From NCBI GenBank assembly GCA_020444205.1, contig JAHLLJ010000007.1, positions 1 to 62,234 of the forward strand: 62,234 bases of DNA, written 5' to 3'. The notes beneath the pieces are model-generated. The model was not told where the DNA came from. It worked only from the letters and a program-made list of their open reading frames with translations, and ran no database searches. Both the position numbers and the translations under genes were made by a program. This DNA is from Deltaproteobacteria bacterium (GTDB lineage: Bacteria > Desulfobacterota > Desulfarculia > Desulfarculales > Desulfarculaceae). Shown one piece after another: positions 51,655 to 59,452 of this stretch (positions are counted from its first letter, which is position 1; each line of letters starts with the position of its first letter).

Positions 51655-51696
51655 TTTTAAGCCCTCCGAACAATCAGACTCATAAAAACTTCCACT

Positions 51697-51717
51697 ATGG
51701 TGTCACTTTTACACCAT
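51697..51717. promoter_or_regulatory. Candidate operator upstream of the MerR-like gene
   Basis: ATGGTGT-7-ACACCAT is a perfect 7-bp inverted repeat with a 7-base spacer, 43 bp before the gene start. Size and symmetry fit a MerR-dimer site. Confidence 0.45.
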
Positions 51718-51784
51718 CCAGTATGGGGGTGGCAACCCGCTTTGGGCACTTTTCGGCACTTTTTTGACGCTCAGGGCGTTTTTT

Positions 51785-51822
51785 TTCAAAAAAATCGCCC
51801 CGGCCAAGCGGCCAGGGCGATT
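51785..51822 (-). terminator. Terminator of the tandem-RHH gene
   Basis: On the minus strand a strong GC-rich hairpin (ATCGCCCTGGCCG / CGGCCGGGGCGAT-like arms around CTTGG) is followed by a run of seven T residues. It separates the RHH gene from the MerR-to-integrase block. Confidence 0.8.
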
Positions 51823-51879
51823 AGTCGGTATTCAAAATGAAAAGCGGCAAGACGGTGGACATAGAGACCAGAAAGGGGA

Positions 51880-52443
51880 TCAGGTACTAAAACCCCCTAA
51901 ATATTTAAAAATCTCACGCAAAAATAACAATTCCATTTTGGCCCTCAATTTTTCAACATGGTATCTTCTGATATATGTGATACACGCCAGAAGATTCTCA
52001 ACGATATCTCCCGGGTCCATTTGGTACTGGTCCTTATACTCCTTTGCTTTCAGTTCCAACCTTTTCCAGGTTTTGTGGCTCACCTCAACCTTAACCTCTT
52101 TGTCCCCGAAGCCATTCTCTATGTTATATATACCGGCTAACGAATATTGCTCATCAATACACTTAATGGCATCATCTTCTTGTGTCTGTTCATCTTCTTG
52201 TGTTTGTTCATCTTTTTGTGTTTGTTCCTCTTTTTGTGTTTGTTCCTCTTCTTGGTGGCCTGGTGTTTTTCCTCCGGACGCACGTGCTCTGAGAGGAATT
52301 TCGCAAAAATCAAGCAAGGCTGTAATCAAGTCCCCATGAGATAAGACAAGCCCAGGACGCCCCTTCTTAATTTCTTCTGCTAATTCAGTTAATTTTGTCT
52401 CTGACCTTTGGCTAATCCGAATGGTCCGTTTTTCCTCGCTCAT
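51880..52443 (-). CDS. Protein with two ribbon-helix-helix-like ends and an EQTQ-repeat linker
   Basis: A 187-residue protein. The N-terminal part (about 5-48; RTIRISQRSETKLTELAEEI, DLITALLDFCE) and the C-terminal part (about 115-165; KEVKVEVSHKTWKRLELKAK, DIVENLLACITYI) both read as strand-helix-helix like CopG/RHH DNA-binding units. Between them is an acidic Gln-rich linker with four EQTQ repeats encoded by an 18-bp tandem repeat. It is the first gene of the element, has a good ribosome site (AGGGGGTGAGAA) and its own terminator, and may be the master repressor. No known family is recognised. Confidence 0.65.
   Translation of the reverse strand: MSEEKRTIRISQRSETKLTELAEEIKKGRPGLVLSHGDLITALLDFCEIPLRARASGGKTPGHQEEEQTQKEEQTQKDEQTQEDEQTQEDDAIKCIDEQYSLAGIYNIENGFGDKEVKVEVSHKTWKRLELKAKEYKDQYQMDPGDIVENLLACITYIRRYHVEKLRAKMELLFLREIFKYLGGFST
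52175..52246 (-). repeat. 18-bp tandem repeat, four units
   Basis: Four full 18-bp units at 52175, 52193, 52211 and 52229 and a partial fifth, encoding EQTQ followed by two acidic or Lys residues in the linker of the RHH-like protein. Length is a multiple of three, so copy number can change without breaking the frame. Confidence 0.85.
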
Positions 52444-52480
52444 TTCTCACCCCCTAGTGGTGGGCAACATTGCCATATTG

Positions 52481-52512
52481 ACTATATAGTTCATGGGTAA
52501 TTACGATTGCAA
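52481..52512 (-). promoter_or_regulatory. Candidate promoter of the tandem-RHH gene
   Basis: On the minus strand TTGCAA (52512-52507) and TATATA (52488-52483) are 18 bp apart, leaving about a 33-bp leader. The -10 lies in the perfect palindrome ACTATATAGT (52481-52490), a possible autoregulatory site. Confidence 0.4.
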
Positions 52513-52637
52513 CCCTATCGCGGGCCTTGCAAATCGCGGAAATCGGGTGCGGGTAGGTGCATTTTTGGTGCAAAAAACACCCACCCCCTAAGGGGTGAGT
52601 GTTAATGATATCAACAGGTTACCGCCTAACCTCCGGT

Positions 52638-52654
52638 TCTCCCCTTCGGCACCA
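52638..52654 (+). repeat. attR core (17-bp direct repeat, right copy)
   Basis: Identical to the last 17 bases of tRNA-Leu(CAG) but with no tRNA body upstream, as expected for the far end of a tRNA-targeting element. Confidence 0.92.
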
Positions 52655-52660
52655 AAGCAC

Positions 52661-52700
52661 AAAAAGCGCCAATCCCATTCATGGGGTTGGCGCTTTTGCA
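52661..52700 (+). terminator. Original terminator of tRNA-Leu(CAG), displaced to the right of attR
   Basis: AAAAAGCGCCAA and TTGGCGCTTTT arms (extended by CCC/GGG) form a strong hairpin with a T run, 7 bp after the attR core. Before integration it would have followed the tRNA CCA directly. Confidence 0.82.
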
Positions 52701-52856
52701 TGAAATTACCCCCAAAAGGTTTTTTAAGGCCTAACGTAACCAATTTGTCCGGCAAATCATCTAATATTAGCTTTTACTGATAGTAATTAATAGCTATACT
52801 CTGGCATATAGAGACAACAGCACTGTTCGGCAAAGCCGCATAAGGAGATAAATAGC

Positions 52857-53600
52857 GTGGTCCGCGCAACAAATGCATGTCTGGCATGTCTACTGCTTGT
52901 TTTGGTGGGGGTGCTTCCGGCCAGGGCGGATATCATCCAGACCCAAACCTGGGGTTCATTGATCCCCCCTGAGACCGTATCGCTTACTTTCAACAAGTAC
53001 GACGGCAGCCTTGGTGATCTCACCGGCATAGCAATCGAGTTGAGCATCAGCACTGTTGGCGGCTTGGCCGAGGTGGACAACGAAAGCGCTTCAGCGGTTT
53101 CGGAAACAGTCAGCTTTGGTACTTCCGGGGAGTTGGATTATTTCGGCTCCACAGTGACCGTCCCGCTGCAGTTGGCGCTCACCACCACCCAGGCTTATGT
53201 GTCTCAAACCTTTACCCTGGACCCTGATGACGGCGACGGTATAGGCGTGCAGAGTGGTGGCGGCGATTATGCCTCGTTGGCCGGCGGCACGGTGACCAAC
53301 TCCGCCTCTGCCGACGTCAATTCCGGGGTGTGGTCAGAATACGTTGGTACGGGTACTTACGACATCCTGCTGAACATCTCCACCTTCTTGGAATTAAGTG
53401 CTTCTGGCGGAGTGTCCCAGGGCAGTACCCCACCCGATGCCAGCGGTTATGTCACCGTGACCTACAAGGGCGTAAACGCACCCTCCGAAGGTGCCCCTGA
53501 GCCGGCCAGCCTGCTTTTGCTGAGCAGCAGCCTGGGCGGATTGGCTCTCTGGCGTTACCGGCGAAAGCGCCACGGTCATCGGATCGATAATCAAGCCTAA
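52857..53600 (+). CDS. PEP-CTERM-sorted exported protein
   Basis: A 247-residue exported protein with a signal peptide (about 1-24, CLACLLLVLVGVLPARA), a beta-rich mature domain (IIQTQTWGSLIPPETVSLTF, like choice-of-anchor domains) and a C-terminal PEP-CTERM signal: PEPASLLLLSSSLGGLALW followed by basic RYRRKR. PEP-CTERM proteins are cut by exosortase and tied to exopolysaccharide-producing systems; exosortase is not in the window. The start is GTG at 52857 after AAGGAGA. It lies just outside attR and has host-like composition. Confidence 0.88.
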   Translation: MVRATNACLACLLLVLVGVLPARADIIQTQTWGSLIPPETVSLTFNKYDGSLGDLTGIAIELSISTVGGLAEVDNESASAVSETVSFGTSGELDYFGSTVTVPLQLALTTTQAYVSQTFTLDPDDGDGIGVQSGGGDYASLAGGTVTNSASADVNSGVWSEYVGTGTYDILLNISTFLELSASGGVSQGSTPPDASGYVTVTYKGVNAPSEGAPEPASLLLLSSSLGGLALWRYRRKRHGHRIDNQA

Positions 53601-53672
53601 TTAAGCGCAACATCGTAAAGTAAAACCAGCCGTCCTCTCCCCCTTGGAGCCAGGGCGGTTGTTTTGTGTTTT

Positions 53673-54440
53673 ATGGAATTACCCATGTCCCCAAATATTA
53701 GCCCAACCAGTCCCAAGCTTTTGGCCTGCTTATCGCTGCTGGCCCTGCTTCTGCTGTTACCTTGCTTGGGCACTCCGCCTGCCTTGGCCCAGCCGTCGGA
53801 CAAAGATCTGGACCCAGGTGTGAAAATGAACTTCCTGATCATGGAGGGGGGTTATTTTCGCATCGAGCCGGAGCAGTATATGCGCGAGGGGATCCAGGCA
53901 TCCATAGTGGACAACTATCCCTTGGCCGTGTACCTGCTCAGCAAGGCCATCGACTCCGGCGGCCTGTCTTTGGACAACCTTTCGCGGGCCTACGTGGCCC
54001 GGGGCATCTCTTACCAGGGCATGGGAAAGCTCAAAGAGGCGGTGCGTGACCAGGCCAAAGCCCTGGAGGCCGCGCCCTCCAGCCCCACGGCCCATTATCA
54101 CCTGGCCAACGCGCTCAAGGATATTAACAAGACCACCGAGGCCATCATCGCCTTGAACCAGGCGGTCACCCTAAAGCCCAACTACGCCAAGGCCTATCTG
54201 TTGAGGGGACGCATCTGGATGCAGCGGGGCGACTATGCCTTGGCGGAAAAAAACTTCGGCAAGTGCATATCCTACGATTCCAGTGTCTCCGAGGCCTTTT
54301 TGCAGCGCGGCCAAGCCAGGCGCAAGCTGGGTGATCTGGACGGAGCCATGGCTGATTTCAAGGAGTACTCCCTACGCAACCCCTTGGATGACAAGGTCAA
54401 GCAGTTCATCATCAAACTGGAGTATGAGCGCAAGGGCTAA
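53673..54440 (+). CDS. Exported TPR-repeat protein
   Basis: A 255-residue protein with a hydrophobic signal (about 15-38, LLACLSLLALLLLLPCLGTP) and four or more TPR units from about 95 to 235 (AYVARGISYQGMGKLKEAVR, AHYHLANALKDINKTTEAII, AYLLRGRIWMQRGDYALAEK, AFLQRGQARRKLGDLDGAMA). The start is uncertain: ATG 53673 or ATG 53685. It probably scaffolds envelope proteins; no partner can be named. Convergent with the DUF1847-like gene, 5 bp apart. Confidence 0.8.
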   Translation: MELPMSPNISPTSPKLLACLSLLALLLLLPCLGTPPALAQPSDKDLDPGVKMNFLIMEGGYFRIEPEQYMREGIQASIVDNYPLAVYLLSKAIDSGGLSLDNLSRAYVARGISYQGMGKLKEAVRDQAKALEAAPSSPTAHYHLANALKDINKTTEAIIALNQAVTLKPNYAKAYLLRGRIWMQRGDYALAEKNFGKCISYDSSVSEAFLQRGQARRKLGDLDGAMADFKEYSLRNPLDDKVKQFIIKLEYERKG

Positions 54441-54445
54441 AGACT

Positions 54446-55165
54446 CTACGAGCCCTCCCCCTCTTCCCCTGCATCGTCCATTTTCAGCTTGGCGTAATAG
54501 ACGTCGGACAAATAAATCGCAGCCAAGGGGTTGTGTCCGGTCACCCTATCTTTTACCGCCAGCACCGTGGTGGGGGCCTTGGCATGGCTCAAAAACAGCG
54601 AGTCATGCCCCACGCACAGCCCCAACAGCACGTTAAGATCAGTACCAGCGCGGTTCATCAGCTCGGCTTGAAACACCGGGTTGCAAACCGACTCAAAGCC
54701 ACCTTGGCGAATCTTGTCCTCATCGCTCAGGCCCAGCATCTCCTTGGGCGTGGCTCCGGCCTTGCACAGGGCTGACACCACATCCAACCCCTTGCCCTTG
54801 AATATCTCCTCCACCTTGGCCGCTTCGTTGACCAGGCCCAGGCAAAAGGCCAGGCCCAGCTTGGTGTAGCCCATGCGGTGGGCGAACTCCCATATCTCCT
54901 GGATGCGGGTCTTGCTGGGCTGCAATACATAGGGCCTCTGGTGCCGGTTCGCATAGCAGGCCGCCTCTTGCAAGGATGCCTGGCGGGCGAACTCCATGAC
55001 CTTGGGATCGTCATATTTGGCGTTGGCCGCCTGCAGGGCCTCTGCCTGCTCCTGGGTGGGACAGTTGTTGCCACCTACCCCATCCGGGGTCACGCAGGCC
55101 CGTTTGGACGTGGCCACACGACAAGAAGCGCAAGTGGGGTCCGAGGCCTTTTCCTTCTTTCCCAT
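54446..55165 (-). CDS. DUF1847-like Cys-rich metal-binding protein
   Basis: A 239-residue protein whose N-terminus has CASCRVATSKRAC and NNCP, a Cys cluster typical of DUF1847 proteins, followed by LGLAFCLGLVNEAAKVEEIF, SVCNPVFQAELMN and LGLCVGHDSLFLSHAKAPTT, the strongest family match. DUF1847 proteins occur mainly in anaerobes and are thought to bind metal or Fe-S; function unknown. The frame is open 15 codons upstream, but the ATG at 55165 has GGGAGGAAA before it. Confidence 0.82.
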   Translation of the reverse strand: MGKKEKASDPTCASCRVATSKRACVTPDGVGGNNCPTQEQAEALQAANAKYDDPKVMEFARQASLQEAACYANRHQRPYVLQPSKTRIQEIWEFAHRMGYTKLGLAFCLGLVNEAAKVEEIFKGKGLDVVSALCKAGATPKEMLGLSDEDKIRQGGFESVCNPVFQAELMNRAGTDLNVLLGLCVGHDSLFLSHAKAPTTVLAVKDRVTGHNPLAAIYLSDVYYAKLKMDDAGEEGEGS

Positions 55166-55517
55166 GAACGATTTCCTCCCCAGTTTCAGTATGAATATTG
55201 GTAAAGCCACCGGCTCCTGCTTGTGCGCAAAGACCCTGAAAACCCAGGGGCGTCTTTGCTATGATAAAAGCCTGGCCGGTATTCAATTTCACTACCTTAG
55301 CACACACTGTCCCCGACCAGTCGGATTACAGGTAGGGTCTTCACCCGCCGAATTGGGGGTTACCCCCCATGGCCAGGAGGAAAAACCTTTATCTACAATT
55401 TTCACGAGCCTTTCACCGCTCTCAGTTCCCCTCGGCGCGGCGCCGCCGAAGGATTGAGCCGTGGTTTATTTAGTATCAGCCAGCGTCGCCGCAATAGCGG
55501 CGGGAAAGGATCGAGAT

Positions 55518-57416
55518 ATGGCCACCTATGAGGAGGTGTTCCGGCGCAGCATGGATGATCCCGACGGATTTTGGGGGGAAGCGGCGGAAAATATCACCTG
55601 GGTAAAAAAGTGGGACAAGGTACTAGACGACAGCAACAAGCCCTTTTACCGCTGGTTTACCGGAGGGGAGCTGAACACCTGCTATAATGCCGTGGACCGC
55701 CATGTATTGGCGGGCCGCGGCGATCAGGCGGCCATCATCTACGACAGCCCGGTTAGCGACACTGTCCAGAGAATAACCTACTCCCAGTTCCAGGACCAAG
55801 TTTCCCGTCTGGCCGGCGGCCTAGTCTCCTTGGGGGTGAAAAAGGGCGACACCGTGGTCATCTACATGCCCATGGTTCCCCAGGCCCTAACGGCCATGCT
55901 GGCCTGCGCCCGCATCGGAGCCGTTCACTCGGTGGTGTTCGGCGGCTTCGCGCCCAAAGAGCTGGCCATCCGCATCGACGATGCCAAGCCCAGGGCCATC
56001 ATCAGCGCTTCCTGCGGCATTGAGGGCAAAAAGATCATTGCCTACAAGCCGCTTTTGGACCGGGCCATCGAGCTGGCCGCTCACAAGCCAAGCAATTGCA
56101 TCATCCTCAAGCGGCCCCAGGCCGAGGCTGAGATGACCTCCGGCCGGGACGTGGACTACGACGAGCTTCTGGAGAAATCCCAGCCCGCCGACTGCGTAAC
56201 CCTGGCGGCCACCGACCCCTTGTACATCCTCTACACCTCGGGCACCACCGGAGTGCCCAAGGGCATTGTGCGCGACAACGGCGGCCACGCGGTGGCCATG
56301 TACTGGACCATGAAAAACATCTACGACGTGGAGCCCGGCGACGTATACTGGGCGGCCAGCGACGTTGGCTGGGTGGTGGGCCACTCCTACATCGTCTACG
56401 CCCCTCTAATTTACGGCTGCACCACCATCGTCTACGAGGGCAAGCCGGTGGGCACCCCGGACGCCGGGGCCTTCTGGCGGGTGATCGACCAGCACAAGGT
56501 CAAGGTGCTGTTCACCGCGCCCACCGCCTTCAGGGCCATCAAGCGCGAGGACTCCAAGGGTGAGCACCTCAAAAAATACGACCTGAGCAATTTTGACGCC
56601 CTATACCTGGCCGGCGAGCGCACCGACCCGGACACCTACCAGTGGGCCGCCGACCTATTGCAGCGGCCGGTCATCGACCATTGGTGGCAGACCGAGACCG
56701 CCTGGGCCATCGCGGGCAACTGCCGGGGGATCGAGCTTCTGCCCATCAAGCCGGGCTCCGCCACCAAACCGGCCCCCGGCTTTAACGTGAAAATACTCTC
56801 GCCGGACAACGAGGAGATGCCGCCCAATGAGCCGGGCGTGGTGGCGGTTAAGCTGCCTCTGCCGCCCGGCACCCTGCCCACCCTGTGGCAGGCGGACCAG
56901 CGCTTTTTGGAGTCCTATTTGAACCCCTTCCCCGGCTACTACTTCACCGGCGACGAGGGCTACATTGACGACGACGGCTACGTGTTCATCATGGGCCGGG
57001 TGGACGACGTTATCAACGTGGCCGGCCACCGTCTGTCCACCGGAGCCATGGAAGAGGTCATAGCCACCCATACCGATGTAGCCGAGTGCGCGGTCATCGG
57101 CGCGGCCGACTCGTTCAAGGGTCAGCTGCCGGTGGGCTTCGTGGTGCTCAAGGCGGGGGTGGACCGTCAGGCCGAGGAGCTGCAAGCCGAGCTGGTGCAG
57201 ATGATGCGCGACCAGATCGGCGCGGTGGCCTCGTTCAAGAAGGTGGCCGTGGTGGCCCGCCTGCCCAAGACCCGCTCGGGCAAGATCCTCAGGGGCACCA
57301 TGCGCAAGATTGCCGACGGGGCCAAATACACCGCCCCCTCCACCATCGACGATCCAGTGAGCCTGGATGAGATCGGCGTGGCCCTCAAGGGCATCGGCTA
57401 CCCACAAAGCGAGTAG
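55518..57416 (+). CDS. Propionyl/acetyl-CoA synthetase (AMP-forming)
   Basis: A 632-residue AMP-forming acyl-CoA synthetase with the P-loop YTSGTTGVPKGIVRDNGG, WAASDVGWVVGHSYIVYAPL, TETAWAIAGN and the C-terminal catalytic Lys in RSGKILRGT. The N-terminal AIIYDSPVSDTVQRITYSQF and overall pattern are closer to propionyl-CoA synthetase (PrpE) than to Acs, but substrate choice cannot be proved here. The frame is open 19 codons upstream; the ATG at 55518 follows GGAAAGGATCGAG. A strong terminator follows. Confidence 0.92.
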   Translation: MATYEEVFRRSMDDPDGFWGEAAENITWVKKWDKVLDDSNKPFYRWFTGGELNTCYNAVDRHVLAGRGDQAAIIYDSPVSDTVQRITYSQFQDQVSRLAGGLVSLGVKKGDTVVIYMPMVPQALTAMLACARIGAVHSVVFGGFAPKELAIRIDDAKPRAIISASCGIEGKKIIAYKPLLDRAIELAAHKPSNCIILKRPQAEAEMTSGRDVDYDELLEKSQPADCVTLAATDPLYILYTSGTTGVPKGIVRDNGGHAVAMYWTMKNIYDVEPGDVYWAASDVGWVVGHSYIVYAPLIYGCTTIVYEGKPVGTPDAGAFWRVIDQHKVKVLFTAPTAFRAIKREDSKGEHLKKYDLSNFDALYLAGERTDPDTYQWAADLLQRPVIDHWWQTETAWAIAGNCRGIELLPIKPGSATKPAPGFNVKILSPDNEEMPPNEPGVVAVKLPLPPGTLPTLWQADQRFLESYLNPFPGYYFTGDEGYIDDDGYVFIMGRVDDVINVAGHRLSTGAMEEVIATHTDVAECAVIGAADSFKGQLPVGFVVLKAGVDRQAEELQAELVQMMRDQIGAVASFKKVAVVARLPKTRSGKILRGTMRKIADGAKYTAPSTIDDPVSLDEIGVALKGIGYPQSE

Positions 57417-57437
57417 GCGCACAACAACACCCAAAAC

Positions 57438-57474
57438 AACCGCCCCGGGCCGTAGTGCCTGGGGCGGTTTTTTG
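57438..57474 (+). terminator. Terminator after the acyl-CoA synthetase gene
   Basis: AACCGCCCCGGGC and GCCTGGGGCGGTT arms pair with one mismatch and are followed by TTTTTTG. On the minus strand the mirror T run is weaker. Confidence 0.88.
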
Positions 57475-57522
57475 CCTGAAATGCTTTGCCCTCTGTTTGG
57501 ATGGCAGCCTAGTCAAAGAAAA

Positions 57523-58191
57523 TCATAACTGCCACTGGGAGCGAATTGGTTCGTCGATGTCTTTTTCATGCTGCACTATCGCGGCAATTGCCGCCTTCAG
57601 CCCCTCCACCTGGGTTTCCAGCGACATGCTGGGCATGCCTATATTGGCCTCCAAGGCGGCGGTCGCCGGCAAAGAAGGCAGGTGGATCCATCCCGCCCGG
57701 ATGTGCAGCTTGCGCTGGGCAATATAATGGAGCACGCCGTACATCAGCAGGTTGCAGCCAAAGGTCCCGGCGGTGTCGGAGATGTCGCTGGGGATGCCCG
57801 CTCGGCGCATGGCCTTGACCATGGCTCGTATGGGCAGGGTCGCGCGGTAGGCTACCGGCCCTCCGGATACTATCTCTTTGCCTTGGGGCCGAGAGCCGAC
57901 TTCATCACCCATATCGTAGCGGGTTGCGTCGATTAGATTCTGGGCAAGTCGTTCAACAGTCAGCATGCTGCGGCCGTTAAACTCTCCCAGCATGATCACG
58001 ATATCAGGCGATATCCTGTCTATCTCCTTGGTCACCGCATCAATCATTTCCGCAAAAATACTAGGCGCGATTACCGTATTGATGGTCGCCTGGGTCACGG
58101 TTTTACCATCCAGCGCCTTGGCCACTGCCTCGGCTGGATTAGCCGAGCTGCCGGCCCAATCGCCAAAACCTGATATCAGTATCTTATGCAC
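57523..58191 (-). CDS. Pyroglutamyl-peptidase I (C15) family protein
   Basis: A 222-residue C15 peptidase: N-terminal ILISGFGDWAGSSANPAEAV, and the catalytic triad E80 (GRSMLTVERLAQN), C146 (SDTAGTFGCNLLMYG) and H170 (AGWIHLPSLP) all present. It removes N-terminal pyroglutamate from peptides in the cytoplasm. The usual GGR before the catalytic Glu is NGR here and the Cys motif differs slightly (FGCN for YLCN), so the substrate pocket may be altered. Single gene, convergent with the synthetase. Confidence 0.88.
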   Translation of the reverse strand: MHKILISGFGDWAGSSANPAEAVAKALDGKTVTQATINTVIAPSIFAEMIDAVTKEIDRISPDIVIMLGEFNGRSMLTVERLAQNLIDATRYDMGDEVGSRPQGKEIVSGGPVAYRATLPIRAMVKAMRRAGIPSDISDTAGTFGCNLLMYGVLHYIAQRKLHIRAGWIHLPSLPATAALEANIGMPSMSLETQVEGLKAAIAAIVQHEKDIDEPIRSQWQL

Positions 58192-58354
58192 TTGCTACCG
58201 CCTCCCAGTTCCCCGTCTATATAACTCTTGAGAATTCTAGTTTATTATAGCAACTGTTGAGGTTGCGGTTTTTACACCACGCCTTGCGCCTCCCCTTACC
58301 TGGCCCTATGTTTATTAGCGTTGTCTGATTGAGCAATCTCTGCTGGGAAGTGAT

Positions 58355-59269
58355 ATGCAGCGCCTTTGGGACCTGATTCGCGATCGCAACTTCGTCTTTC
58401 TCGCCGCCCTGGTGCTTGGCTTGGCCGCGGGCCACGGCGCGGTCTATACCCAGCGCCTGGTGGTGCCCGCTCTAGCCGTGGTCATGACCTTGGCCACCCT
58501 TTCCATTTCCGGCCAGATTTTCAAATACCCCCGCGTGCTCATTCGCCCGGCCCTGACCGGCCTGATCTTGAGCTATATCTTGCAGGGCGGGGTGATTCTG
58601 CTCTTGGCCTGGTGGCTGGTTGACGATCCTGCCTATTTCCAGGGACTGGTGGTGTTGGCCGCGGTGCCCCCGGCGGTGGTGGTGATGCCCTTGGCCGTGG
58701 TTTTGGACGGTGACCCTGACTACAGTCTGGTGGCCCTGTCCGGGGCCTACCTGGGTGGTCTGGTGCTGATACCGCTTACTTTTTTAGCCTTTTTTGGAAG
58801 CGAACATCTTTTCCGCCACGAGCTATTCATCATCGTGCTTATGCTCATCGCCGCGCCCATGGCTATCTCGCGCTTTCTCATTTGGCGCGGCTGGGAGGGG
58901 CCTCTCCTGCGTTGGCGGGGGGGTATCACCAACTGGGGTTTTTTCCTGGCCCTGTACACCATTGTGGGCCTAAACCGTCATGTATTCCTGCATGAGCCTT
59001 GGGCCCTGCTCCACCTGATCTTTCTGGCCCTGGCCAGCAGTCTGATTTTGGGCGAATTGGTGATGTGGGTTGCCCGCCGCCGGGGAGTGCGCTTGCGCCG
59101 AGCCAAGGCTCTGATGATGATTGCCAGCATGAAAAATTACGGCCTGGCCTCGGGCCTGTGCCTGGCCCTGTTCGGCTCGGCCGCCGCAGTGCCCACCACC
59201 GTGGCCACCATCGTCTTTGTGCCTTATTTGTTGTGGATAAGCTGGCGGCTGAAGGTAGGTAGGTCTTAG
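58355..59269 (+). CDS. BASS/AEC-like membrane transporter
   Basis: A 304-residue polytopic protein with about ten spans (for example LAALVLGLAAGHGAVYTQRL, LSISGQIFKYPRVLIRPALT, MKNYGLASGLCLALFGSAAA). The last block (ASMKNYGLASGLC...PTTVATIVF) matches the bile-acid:sodium symporter superfamily pattern. The substrate cannot be named. Convergent with the acyl-CoA ligase gene, with repeat copy 1 between them. Confidence 0.75.
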   Translation: MQRLWDLIRDRNFVFLAALVLGLAAGHGAVYTQRLVVPALAVVMTLATLSISGQIFKYPRVLIRPALTGLILSYILQGGVILLLAWWLVDDPAYFQGLVVLAAVPPAVVVMPLAVVLDGDPDYSLVALSGAYLGGLVLIPLTFLAFFGSEHLFRHELFIIVLMLIAAPMAISRFLIWRGWEGPLLRWRGGITNWGFFLALYTIVGLNRHVFLHEPWALLHLIFLALASSLILGELVMWVARRRGVRLRRAKALMMIASMKNYGLASGLCLALFGSAAAVPTTVATIVFVPYLLWISWRLKVGRS

Positions 59270-59328
59270 AAAAAAGTCGGGGCAACCTTCCACCGGCCTT
59301 TGTCTTTCTAGTGCTCAACAATTACGGC

Positions 59329-59452
59329 GGCACAGCCAGGCGTCGACAGACAAGGCGTCTGGCTAGCGAGGGCCGGAGGCGTAGCCTAAGCTACGTCGAG
59401 GCCCGAGCGAAGCCAGCAACGCAGTATGCCGGCGTCTGGCGCAGCCGCCCGC
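59329..59452. repeat. Intergenic structured repeat, copy 1
   Basis: About 124 bp between the convergent transporter and ligase genes, directly after the ligase stop. It matches copy 2 (60807-60927) without gaps over 87 bp from GGC-CAGCCAGGC to GCAACGCAGTATGCCGG. It contains local hairpins such as CAGAC/GTCTG and GTAGC/GCTAC. Confidence 0.75.

Larger units (their letters stand above)
42209..52654. mobile_element. Integrated cf-PICI-like phage satellite, about 10.4 kb
   Basis: The element sits in the 3' end of tRNA-Leu(CAG) between two copies of a 17-bp direct repeat. All its accepted genes are on the minus strand. In transcription order they are: tandem RHH-like protein, MerR-like regulator, a small ORF, HK97 major capsid, prohead protease, portal, excisionase/AlpA-like HTH, Rep candidate, iteron repeats, a 59-residue protein, HNH nuclease, large terminase, two small accessory proteins, integrase. 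There are no tail, tape-measure, holin, endolysin or baseplate genes. Size, module content, and the capsid-protease-portal-HNH-terminase order fit capsid-forming PICIs, which make heads and use helper tails. A tail-deleted prophage is the alternative, but the intact frames and Rep/iteron module argue against simple decay. Its base composition is visibly less GC-rich than the flanks. Confidence 0.85.

Noticed and set aside
52175-52246. Regular 18-bp repeats considered as CRISPR or iterons
   Set aside because: Units are contiguous with no spacers and are in frame inside a gene; a coding tandem repeat explains them.
52638-52654. Possible second tRNA-Leu at attR
   Set aside because: Only the last 17 bases are present, with no anticodon or D arm; it is the attR core.
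42209-52654. Ordinary complete prophage
   Set aside because: Too short, with no tail, tape-measure, holin or endolysin genes.
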